A DNA stretch of 64,000 bases from positions 42,980 to 106,979 of the forward strand of contig CASFPX010000009.1 in the NCBI GenBank assembly GCA_949296915.1, read 5' to 3'. Positions 51,639 to 58,539 of this stretch are shown piece by piece. The DNA is from Onthovicinus sp900555545. GTDB lineage: Bacteria > Bacillota > Clostridia > Oscillospirales > Acutalibacteraceae. Below the pieces are notes generated by a model that made no database searches, had not been told where the DNA came from, and worked only from the letters and a program-made list of their open reading frames with translations. The position numbers and the translations under genes were made by a program. How positions within the stretch are numbered: the stretch's first letter is position 1; each line of letters starts with the position of its first letter.

Positions 51639-51678
51639 TGTTGCGTGAGGGGGATCCCCCTTACAAGTTAATGCAACA
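51639..51678 (-). promoter_or_regulatory. Hairpin leader in the serC 5' untranslated region
   Basis: Nested pairing TGTTGC/GCAACA around AGGGGG/CCCCCT within the roughly 90-base leader between the serC promoter and its RBS. No known riboswitch or T-box was recognised. Confidence 0.45.
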
Positions 51679-51684
51679 GAGTTT

Positions 51685-51714
51685 ATTATATGACGGCAGC
51701 GGTGGAAAAGTCAA
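51685..51714 (-). promoter_or_regulatory. Promoter of serC-serA
   Basis: Minus strand TTGACT (51714-51709), 18-base spacer, TATAAT (51690-51685). Confidence 0.75.
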
Positions 51715-51718
51715 CAAA

Positions 51719-51736
51719 TTGTTAAAATTTTAACAA
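51719..51736. promoter_or_regulatory. Rex operator (NADH/NAD redox switch)
   Basis: TTGTTAAAATTTTAACAA, an 18-base palindrome identical to the Rex consensus TTGTTAA-N4-TTAACAA. It lies 5 bases upstream of the serC -35 box and about 130 bases upstream of the promoter of the hydrogenase locus. Rex usually represses hydrogenase and fermentation genes when NAD/NADH is high. The rest of the 51589-51973 gap is AT-rich promoter DNA. Confidence 0.8.
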
Positions 51737-51866
51737 AAAATCGGCGTTTTAACGGGAAAACAGCGGTTATATTGTGCAAGTTTTTAACGATATATGCGCC
51801 GCTGGCGTGATGAGTGTTTTACTCCATTTGGATGCTTAAAGTGACATGGAAAGAAAAAATTGGTGG

Positions 51867-51895
51867 TTGTGCCTTTGGAAGAATTATTATATAAT
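51867..51895 (+). promoter_or_regulatory. Promoter of the hydrogenase-associated operon
   Basis: TTGTGC (51867-51872), 17-base spacer, TATAAT (51890-51895), 79 bases before the first start codon. Confidence 0.6.
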
Positions 51896-51973
51896 AGATT
51901 TCATAAAAAACAATTTGATTTGATATAAAGATTGTTGAAGATTTCTTGATTCAAAACGGATGGAGGAGTTAAA

Positions 51974-52321
51974 ATGAAGGTTTCCGAGATTCGCGAGCTG
52001 TTAGATGCCGGGTTTGCGTGCGGGGAGGAGTATGCGGATCGCGAGGTTCATAGCGCCTGCGGCAGCGATATGATGAGCGATGTGCTGGCCTATGTCAAGA
52101 ACCAGGCGGTTTTACTGACGGGGCTTGTCAATCCCCAGGTGATCCGTACTGCGGACATGATGGACATGAAATGCATCGTGCTCGTCCGGGGGAAGAAGCC
52201 GACGGACGATATGATCCGCCTGGCGGAGGAGTATGAGATTGCCCTGCTGACCACGGAGCGCGAGATGTTTACCGCCTGTGGGATCCTGTACAGCAAGGGC
52301 CTGCGCGGGAGGCTGGGATAA
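51974..52321 (+). CDS. DRTGG domain protein
   Basis: 115 residues, cytoplasmic. A small alpha/beta domain resembling the DRTGG domain (N-terminal half of HPr-kinase-like and CBS-associated proteins): CGSDMMSDVLAYVKNQ, VLLTGLVNPQVIRTADMM, then IALLTTEREMF. Such proteins recur in [FeFe] hydrogenase loci of Clostridia beside HsfB-like proteins. Biochemical role unknown. RBS GGAGGAG lies 5 bases before ATG; the next gene starts one base after its stop. Confidence 0.75.
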   Translation: MKVSEIRELLDAGFACGEEYADREVHSACGSDMMSDVLAYVKNQAVLLTGLVNPQVIRTADMMDMKCIVLVRGKKPTDDMIRLAEEYEIALLTTEREMFTACGILYSKGLRGRLG

Positions 52322-52322
52322 A

Positions 52323-52754
52323 ATGAGCTGTGTAAACCTGCACTATGACGTGCCGGGGGATGACTTTACCCGTGCGGGCGAGGCCTCCGGCAAGGTGAAG
52401 AATACCCTCAAGGAGCTTGGCTTTCACGCCGATGTGGTGCGCAATGTGGCCATCGCCATGTATGAGGGTGAGATCAACATGGTTATCCACGCCGGCGGCG
52501 GGGAGGCGGACGTCGTCATCGATCCCAGGCACGTGGAGGTGACGCTGACGGACCATGGCCCCGGCATCCCGGATGTCTCCCTCGCGATGAAGGAGGGGTA
52601 CTCCACGGCTCCGGACAATGTGCGCAATTTGGGATTCGGCGCCGGGATGGGGCTGCCGAACATGAAAAAATATGCCGATCAGATGCATATTGACACGCAG
52701 GTGGATGTGGGGACAACCATTCACCTGGGCTTTGACGTGCCGGCGGGGGCCTGA
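52323..52754 (+). CDS. HATPase-fold protein (RsbW/SpoIIAB-like)
   Basis: 143 residues with the GHKL ATP-binding boxes: N box (VVRNVAIAMYEGEINMVIHA), G1 DHGPGIPD and G2 GFGAGMGLPNM. No phospho-acceptor domain. Anti-sigma-factor kinases and switch ATPases have this fold, so a protein-protein signalling role is inferred. It is the second gene of the hydrogenase-associated operon. Confidence 0.82.
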   Translation: MSCVNLHYDVPGDDFTRAGEASGKVKNTLKELGFHADVVRNVAIAMYEGEINMVIHAGGGEADVVIDPRHVEVTLTDHGPGIPDVSLAMKEGYSTAPDNVRNLGFGAGMGLPNMKKYADQMHIDTQVDVGTTIHLGFDVPAGA

Positions 52755-52823
52755 GCCGCCCGCGGCAAACACGAAAACCGTTCACTGTGACACAGACAGC
52801 TGAACCTGTTGGAAGGTGAAAGA

Positions 52824-54137
52824 GTGGATGCTTTTTTTCATTCCGTCCGGCTGGATGAGGAGAAGTGCGAGGGCTGCATCAACTGTGTAAAGCGCTGCCC
52901 CACGCAGGCGATCCGCGTCCGCAACGGAAAGGCGAGCATTATCTCGGAACTGTGCATCGACTGCGGCGAATGTATCCGCATCTGCCCGCATCACGCGAAG
53001 TATGCGCAGTCCGATTCCTTTAATATAATTTTAAACTATAAATACCGGGTCGCACTGCCCGCCCCGACCCTCTATGGGCAGTTTAATAATCTGGACGATA
53101 CGGACTATGTCCTCTCGGGGCTCAAGAACATGGGCTTTGACGACGTGTTTGAGGTATCCGCGGCGGCGGAGCTCGTCTCGGCCGCGACGCGCGAGATGAT
53201 GAACAGCGGCAATCTGAAAAAGCCGGTGATCTCCTCGGCGTGCCCGGCGGTGTGCCGCCTGATCCGCATCCGGTTCCCAAAGCTGATCCCCAACGTGCTC
53301 GACCTGAGCGCCCCCATGGAGGAGGCGGGACGCCTGGCGCGGGAGAAGGCCGTGCGCGACACGGGGCTGAGGCCGGAGGAGATCGGCGTGTTTTTCATCA
53401 CGCCGTGCCCGGCCAAGATCACGGCAATCAAGGCGCCCATCCGCAGCGAGAAGTCCAATGTGGACGGCGCCTTCCCCATCAAGCTGATCTATCCCGTGCT
53501 GCTCAAGCAGATGGATAAACTCAAGCGCCCCCCGGAGCACCTGAAAAATTCCGGGATCATCGGCGTCAGCTGGGCTGGCAGCGGGGGCGAATCCTCCGCC
53601 CTGATGCGCGACCGCTATCTGGCGGCCGACGGGATTGAGAATGTGATCAATGTGCTTGAGGAGCTGGAGGACGAGAAGCTCAACGAACTGGACTTTATCG
53701 AACTCAACGCCTGCTCCGGCGGCTGCGTCGGCGGCGTGCTCACGGTGGAGAACCCGTATGTGGCCCGGGCTCGCCTGCAAAAGCTGCGGCAGTATATGCC
53801 CGTATCCTGCAACCATCTGGAGGGGGGGATCCCTGTGCAGATGCACGCGGAAAAGCCGCTTGAGGCGTATGACGTGATGCGGTTGGCCGACAATGTCAGC
53901 GATGCGATGGACCGGCTCAACCGGCTCAACGAGATCCACGCCAAGCTGCCGGGATTGGATTGCGGCGTATGCGGGGCCCCCTCCTGCCGGTCGCTGGCGG
54001 AGGATATCGTGCGCGGCGCGGCCACAATGGAGGATTGCGTGTTTACCGCGCGGGAGGAATTTGAGGCGCGGGGCCGAGAGGGATACATCCCGGCACCGTT
54101 CCGAAAGGCGGAGGACGAAAATCATGAGGACAAGTGA
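52824..54137 (+). CDS. HsfB-like [FeFe] hydrogenase-related iron-sulfur protein
   Basis: 437 residues. N-terminal two [4Fe-4S] ferredoxin (CEGCINCVKRCP, CIDCGECIRICP), a hydrogenase H-cluster domain, and a C-terminal cysteine motif (LDCGVCGAPSCRSLAED) for a further cluster. H-cluster loops differ from catalytic enzymes: SSACP where hydrogenases have TSCCP (ligand Cys kept, proton-relay Cys replaced by Ala), TPCPAKITAI for MPCxxKxxE (Glu lost), and NACSGGCVGG for the third loop. The four cluster-ligand cysteines are present, so H-cluster binding is possible, but proton transfer looks impaired; a hydrogen- or redox-sensing role fits. GTG start 52824, GGAAGGTG upstream. Confidence 0.8.
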   Translation: MDAFFHSVRLDEEKCEGCINCVKRCPTQAIRVRNGKASIISELCIDCGECIRICPHHAKYAQSDSFNIILNYKYRVALPAPTLYGQFNNLDDTDYVLSGLKNMGFDDVFEVSAAAELVSAATREMMNSGNLKKPVISSACPAVCRLIRIRFPKLIPNVLDLSAPMEEAGRLAREKAVRDTGLRPEEIGVFFITPCPAKITAIKAPIRSEKSNVDGAFPIKLIYPVLLKQMDKLKRPPEHLKNSGIIGVSWAGSGGESSALMRDRYLAADGIENVINVLEELEDEKLNELDFIELNACSGGCVGGVLTVENPYVARARLQKLRQYMPVSCNHLEGGIPVQMHAEKPLEAYDVMRLADNVSDAMDRLNRLNEIHAKLPGLDCGVCGAPSCRSLAEDIVRGAATMEDCVFTAREEFEARGREGYIPAPFRKAEDENHEDK

Positions 54138-54450
54138 ACTGGCGGAAAAATTGGGCTGGGTACATGCCTGCGGCGGCGGTAAAAATGAGGTCTCCGGCTG
54201 CTACTGCGGGGACCTGCTCAGCTGGGTGATGGCCAAGGCGCCGGCGGGCAGTGTGTGGCTCACGGTCATGGGGAACGTCAACTGTGTGGCGGTGGCATCG
54301 CTGCGGGATTTGGCGTGCGTTGTCATTACCGAGGGTGCTCCGCTCGACGAGGCCGCCCGAACGCGGGCGGAGCAGCAGGGCGTGACCATCTATACTACGG
54401 ACCGCAGTACCTACGACTGCGCGGCGGCCATCAGCGGGCTGGGGCTATGA
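54124..54450 (+). CDS. Second small DRTGG-like domain protein
   Basis: 108 residues. MRTSELAEKLGWVHACGG, then CYCGDLLSWVMAKAP and VWLTVMGNVNCVAVASL, VVITEG, and GVTIYTTDRSTYDCA show the same alpha/beta plan as the protein at 51974. Overlaps the HsfB-like gene by 14 bases and the PHP gene by 4 bases, so all are translated from one message. Role unknown. Confidence 0.7.
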   Translation: MRTSELAEKLGWVHACGGGKNEVSGCYCGDLLSWVMAKAPAGSVWLTVMGNVNCVAVASLRDLACVVITEGAPLDEAARTRAEQQGVTIYTTDRSTYDCAAAISGLGL

Positions 54451-55160
54451 GGTATCGGTACGACTTTCATCTACACTCCTGCCTCTCCCCTTGCGGGGAC
54501 AATGATATGACTCCCTACAACTTGGTGAATATGGCCAAGGTCATGGGGCTGGATGCCATTGCGCTCACGGATCACAACACCTGCCTCAACTGCCCCGCTG
54601 CTGTGAAAGCCGGGAAAGAGGCGGGGGTCCTTGTCCTGCCGGGGATGGAGCTGTGCGTCAGTGAGGAGGCGCACATCGTCTGCCTGTTCGGGGAGACGGA
54701 GGCGGCGCTTGAATTCTCGCGGTACGTGGAGGAGCGTCTCCCAGACATCCCCAACCGGCCCGAGATCTTCGGTGAGCAGCGCATCATGGATGTTGAGGAC
54801 CGTGTCACCGGCCAGTATGATAAGCTGCTGCTCACGGCAGCGGAGATCAGCGTGGAGGAGGTACATGCACTGGTGACCTCCTATGGCGGCATTTGCTATC
54901 CGGCGCACATCGACCGGGACTCATACAGCGTGATTTCCGCGCTGGGATTTTTTTCGGATACGTGGGGATTCCCGGCGGCGGAACTGACGCGTGACGCCGA
55001 TGAAGAGGCCTACCGGACGCGCTATCCGGCACTGGCTGGGTTGCCCATCGTCCGCAGCTCGGACGCCCACTATCTGGAGCATATCGGATGTGCAGGGGAT
55101 GAAATGACACTAAAGTGTCTCAAATGGGAATGTATTGTGGAGGTTTTGACAAAAAAATAA
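54447..55160 (+). CDS. PHP domain metal-dependent phosphoesterase-like protein
   Basis: 237 residues. Polymerase/histidinol-phosphatase fold with metal ligands in DFHLHSCLSPCGDND, ALTDHNT, GMELCV, YPAHIDRDSYS and RSSDAHY. Such proteins hydrolyse phosphate esters or nucleotides. In hydrogenase loci of Clostridia a PHP protein often sits with HsfB and DRTGG proteins. The substrate is unknown. ATGA overlap with the preceding gene. Confidence 0.82.
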   Translation: MRYRYDFHLHSCLSPCGDNDMTPYNLVNMAKVMGLDAIALTDHNTCLNCPAAVKAGKEAGVLVLPGMELCVSEEAHIVCLFGETEAALEFSRYVEERLPDIPNRPEIFGEQRIMDVEDRVTGQYDKLLLTAAEISVEEVHALVTSYGGICYPAHIDRDSYSVISALGFFSDTWGFPAAELTRDADEEAYRTRYPALAGLPIVRSSDAHYLEHIGCAGDEMTLKCLKWECIVEVLTKK

Positions 55161-55220
55161 TAATCTTTTTAGGAAAATCGTAAAATCCGTTCGGGAATCA
55201 TGGATTTTTCGACGCCGTTC

Positions 55221-55229
55221 TGCTATAAT
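55221..55229 (+). promoter_or_regulatory. Extended -10 promoter of hydC
   Basis: TGCTATAAT (extended -10, TGN-TATAAT), with a weak -35 at about 55201, 46 bases before the hydC start. It suggests a second transcript for the catalytic hydrogenase genes, separate from the sensory set. Confidence 0.6.
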
Positions 55230-55274
55230 TAAGGAATATTCGGGCTTGCCCGTCTATACAGGGAGGAAAAATAT

Positions 55275-55778
55275 ATGCTCAAAAAAATAAGCAAAATCCC
55301 CTTTCAAGGTACAAAGGCACAGGAGCAGGAGCTCAAGGGGATCATTGAGGAGAGCAAGCATGACAAGAGCCTCTTGATGCATGTCATGCAGGAGGCACAG
55401 CGCATCTACGGATATCTGCCGTTTGAGGTGCAGGTCATGATCGCCGAGGGGATGGGCGTTCCGCTGGAAAAGGTATATGGCGTTTCCACATTCTATGCAC
55501 AGTTTGCCCTCTCGCCCAAGGGGAAGTACGACATCTCCGTCTGCCTGGGCACGGCCTGCTACGTCAAGGGCGCGCAGGAGGTACTCGACCGTGTGTGTGA
55601 AAAGCTCGGTATCGAGCCGGAGGAGTGCACGCAGGATGCGGCGTTCTCCGTGACGGCTTGCCGCTGTGTCGGCGCGTGCGGCCTTGCGCCTGTCCTGATG
55701 GTCAACGGCGAGGTGTACGGCAAGGTGACCGTGGACGATGTGGACACGATTTTGGATAAATATCTGGCGGAGGCGTAA
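55275..55778 (+). CDS. hydC: NADH-dependent hydrogenase subunit C (NuoE-like [2Fe-2S] protein)
   Basis: 167-residue thioredoxin-like ferredoxin subunit of the trimeric HydABC/Hnd hydrogenase. The [2Fe-2S] ligands are in CLGTACYVKG and ACRCVGACG (C-x4-C...C-x3-C). Helical N-terminus LLMHVMQEAQRIYGYLP is typical of NuoE. It carries electrons between HydB and other clusters. RBS GGGAGG precedes ATG. Confidence 0.9.
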   Translation: MLKKISKIPFQGTKAQEQELKGIIEESKHDKSLLMHVMQEAQRIYGYLPFEVQVMIAEGMGVPLEKVYGVSTFYAQFALSPKGKYDISVCLGTACYVKGAQEVLDRVCEKLGIEPEECTQDAAFSVTACRCVGACGLAPVLMVNGEVYGKVTVDDVDTILDKYLAEA

Positions 55779-55781
55779 GCG

Positions 55782-56345
55782 ATGCGCGAGTTGTCGCTGA
55801 ACGTGCTTGATATTGTGCAAAACTCCGTTTCCGCCGGGGCGTCGCTCATTGAGATCGGCGTCACGGAGTCGGCGGAGTCGGTGATGACCATCCGGATTTC
55901 AGACAACGGCTGTGGGATGGATGCGCAGCAGCTCCGGTCGGTGGTTGATCCCTTTTACACCACGCGCACCACGCGTAAGGTGGGGATGGGGATCCCGCTC
56001 TACCGCATGGCGGCGGAGCAGACCGGCGGCAGCCTCCAGATTGAATCCCAAAAGGGAGAGGGGACGTGCGTGACAGCCACGTTCCACACGGACAGTATCG
56101 ACTGCGCCCCACTGGGGGATATGGCGTCTACAATGTGCGTGCTCATCGGCGCGAACGAATCGGTTGACTTTGTCTACACCCATGAGACGCCGCAGGGATC
56201 CTTTACATTGGATACCCGTGCGCTGCGCGAGATGATGCAGGGGGTCCCCCTGAGCGAGCCGGAGGTTTTAAATTGGATCCGGGATTATATAAGAGAACAG
56301 ACAGAAATGATAGGCGGAGGTGCTCTGAGTTTTGAAAACGATTGA
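55782..56345 (+). CDS. HATPase-domain protein of the hydrogenase operon
   Basis: 187 residues. GHKL boxes LNVLDIVQNSVSAGA (N box), SDNGCGMD (G1) and VGMGIPLYRMAAEQTGG (G2 region with the PFYTTR lid), then a C-terminal extension of about 70 residues. No HisKA or receiver domain. Often placed between hydC and hydB in Clostridia; function unknown but signal-like. Its last codons overlap the next gene. Confidence 0.8.
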   Translation: MRELSLNVLDIVQNSVSAGASLIEIGVTESAESVMTIRISDNGCGMDAQQLRSVVDPFYTTRTTRKVGMGIPLYRMAAEQTGGSLQIESQKGEGTCVTATFHTDSIDCAPLGDMASTMCVLIGANESVDFVYTHETPQGSFTLDTRALREMMQGVPLSEPEVLNWIRDYIREQTEMIGGGALSFEND

Positions 56346-56703
56346 AGAATTGATGGCGATCAAGAATAAGACGCTCGAGAAGATGACGGTGCGCGAGGAT
56401 CAGTCGGGTTTTACGCGCGTAGTCGTCGGTATGGCGACGTGCGGCATCGCGGCCGGCGCGCGCCCGGTGATGAACGCTTTTGTGGACGAGATCGAAAAGC
56501 GTCACCTTCAGAATGTGACCGTCTCCCAGACGGGGTGCATCGGTATGTGCCAGTTTGAACCGATTGTCGAGGTCTTTGAGCCCGGCAAGGAAAAAGTTAC
56601 ATACGTCCTCATGAACGAGGAAAAGGCGAGAAAAGTAGTGGTCGACCACCTCGTGAACGGCGTGCCCGTCAAAGAGTATACCGTCGGCGCTGCCACCAAA
56701 TAA
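56332..56703 (+). CDS. Small thioredoxin-like [2Fe-2S] ferredoxin of the hydrogenase operon
   Basis: 123 residues. Ferredoxin fold with MATCGIAAGARPVM and QTGCIGMCQFEPIVEV (C-x4..C-x3-C pattern). Resembles HndB-type subunits that join HydB and HydC. TTG start at 56332 with GGAGG upstream, overlapping the HATPase gene by 14 bases. Confidence 0.8.
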   Translation: MKTIEELMAIKNKTLEKMTVREDQSGFTRVVVGMATCGIAAGARPVMNAFVDEIEKRHLQNVTVSQTGCIGMCQFEPIVEVFEPGKEKVTYVLMNEEKARKVVVDHLVNGVPVKEYTVGAATK

Positions 56704-56721
56704 GCGAGGAGGTAAAAATAT

Positions 56722-58521
56722 ATGTATCGTTCTCATGTGCTCGTTTGCGGCGGTACCGGCTGTACCTCCTCAAACAGCGGCGAAATCATTGCGGAGCTTG
56801 AAAAAGAGCTCAAGGAAAAAGGGCTGGAAAACGAAGTGAAGGTCGTGCGGACCGGCTGCTTTGGCCTGTGCGCCCTCGGTCCGATCATGGTCATCTATCC
56901 GGAGGGCTGCTTTTACAGCGAGGTCAAGGTGGAGGATGTACCGGAGATCGTGGAGGAGCATCTGCTCAAGGGCCGCATCGTCAAGCGCCTGCTGTGCGAC
57001 GACGCCAAACACGACGCGGACGGCGACCACATCAAGACACTCAACGAGACCGCGTTTTATAGCAAGCAGGAGCGTGTTGCGCTGCGCAACTGCGGCGTGA
57101 TCGATCCCGAGCAGATTGATGAGTACATCGCGTTTGACGGCTATCAGGCGCTGGCCAAGTGCCTGACCGAATACACCCCGCAGCAGGTGATCGATGTGGT
57201 CACCAAGTCCGGCCTGCGCGGCCGCGGCGGCGGCGGATTCCCCACGGGCAAAAAGTGGAGCCTTGGCGCGATGAACCAGGCGGATCAGAAATACGTCGTG
57301 TGCAATGCGGACGAGGGCGATCCCGGCGCATTCATGGACCGCTCCATTCTGGAGGGCGATCCCCACTGTATTATTGAGGCCATGGAGATCTGTGGTTACG
57401 CCATCGGCGCCACGGAGGGCTATGTCTACGTCCGCGCGGAGTACCCGATCGCCGTCCAGCGCCTTCAGATCGCCATCAAGCAGGCCAAGGAGTACGGCCT
57501 GCTGGGCAAGAATATCTTTGGCACGGACTTCTGCTTTGACCTGCACATTCGGCTGGGCGCCGGCGCCTTCGTCTGCGGCGAGGAAACCGCGCTGATGACC
57601 TCCATCGAGGGCAACCGCGGTGAGCCGCGCCCGAGGCCCCCGTACCCGGCGGTCAAGGGCCTGTTTGGCAAGCCTACTACGGAGAATAACGTGGAGACAT
57701 TTGCCAATATCCCGCAGATCATCCTTCGGGGTGCGGACTGGTTTGCCTCCTACGGCACCGAGGGCTCCAAGGGCACCAAGGTGTTCGCTCTGGGCGGCAA
57801 GATCAAGAATACAGGTCTGGTGGAGATCCCCATGGGTACCACCCTGCGCGAGATCGTGGAGGACATCGGCGGCGGCTGCCCGAACGGCAAAAAGTTCAAG
57901 GCGGCGCAGGCGGGCGGCCCCTCCGGCGGCTGTATCCCGGCCTCCCTGCTCGATGAGAAGATCGATTACGACAACCTGACCTCCATCGGCTGTATGATGG
58001 GCTCCGGCGGACTGATCGTCATGGACGAGGACAGCTGTATGGTCGATATTGCAAAGTTCTTCCTGAACTTTACGGTCGATGAATCCTGCGGCAAATGCTC
58101 CCCGTGCCGGATCGGTACCAAGCGTATGCTCGAGATCCTCAACAAGATCACGGATGGCAAGGCCACCATGGAAGATCTTGATAAGCTTGAGGAGCTGGCG
58201 CATTATATTCAGGAGAATTCCCTCTGCGGACTGGGTAAAACGGCCCCTAACCCGGTGCTCGCTACCCTGCGTTTCTTCCGCGACGAGTATGTCGCCCATA
58301 TCAAGGAGAAACGATGCCCCGCCGGCGTGTGCAAGGCGCTCCTGAATTACTATATTGATCCCGACAAGTGCATCGGCTGCGGCCTGTGCGCAAGGGCCTG
58401 CCCGGTGGGCGCGATCTCCGGCCAGATCAAGAGCCCGCACGTGATCGACCACAACAAGTGCATCAAGTGCGGCGCCTGCATGGACAAGTGCAAGAAGATT
58501 AAAGCAATCAGTAAACGGTAA
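56722..58521 (+). CDS. hydB: NADH-dependent hydrogenase subunit B (NuoF-like, FMN and NADH binding)
   Basis: 599 residues. N-terminal thioredoxin-like [2Fe-2S] domain (CGGTGCTSSNSG, TGCFGLCALGP), NADH/FMN domain (RGRGGGGFPTG, CNADEGDPGAFMDR, GEETALMTSIEG), the [4Fe-4S] site ESCGKCSPCRIGTKRM, and C-terminal two [4Fe-4S] ferredoxin clusters (CIGCGLCARACP, CIKCGACMDKCK). Oxidises or reduces NAD(H) and exchanges electrons with ferredoxin and HydA. RBS GAGGAGG lies 8 bases before ATG. Confidence 0.93.
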   Translation: MYRSHVLVCGGTGCTSSNSGEIIAELEKELKEKGLENEVKVVRTGCFGLCALGPIMVIYPEGCFYSEVKVEDVPEIVEEHLLKGRIVKRLLCDDAKHDADGDHIKTLNETAFYSKQERVALRNCGVIDPEQIDEYIAFDGYQALAKCLTEYTPQQVIDVVTKSGLRGRGGGGFPTGKKWSLGAMNQADQKYVVCNADEGDPGAFMDRSILEGDPHCIIEAMEICGYAIGATEGYVYVRAEYPIAVQRLQIAIKQAKEYGLLGKNIFGTDFCFDLHIRLGAGAFVCGEETALMTSIEGNRGEPRPRPPYPAVKGLFGKPTTENNVETFANIPQIILRGADWFASYGTEGSKGTKVFALGGKIKNTGLVEIPMGTTLREIVEDIGGGCPNGKKFKAAQAGGPSGGCIPASLLDEKIDYDNLTSIGCMMGSGGLIVMDEDSCMVDIAKFFLNFTVDESCGKCSPCRIGTKRMLEILNKITDGKATMEDLDKLEELAHYIQENSLCGLGKTAPNPVLATLRFFRDEYVAHIKEKRCPAGVCKALLNYYIDPDKCIGCGLCARACPVGAISGQIKSPHVIDHNKCIKCGACMDKCKKIKAISKR

Positions 58522-58539
58522 GAAAGGAGCGTGCCTGCT

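Noticed and set aside
51719..51736. The palindrome before serC as a chance AT-rich terminator stem
   Set aside because: It matches the Rex consensus at all fixed positions, lies upstream of two promoters rather than after a gene, and has no GC stem.
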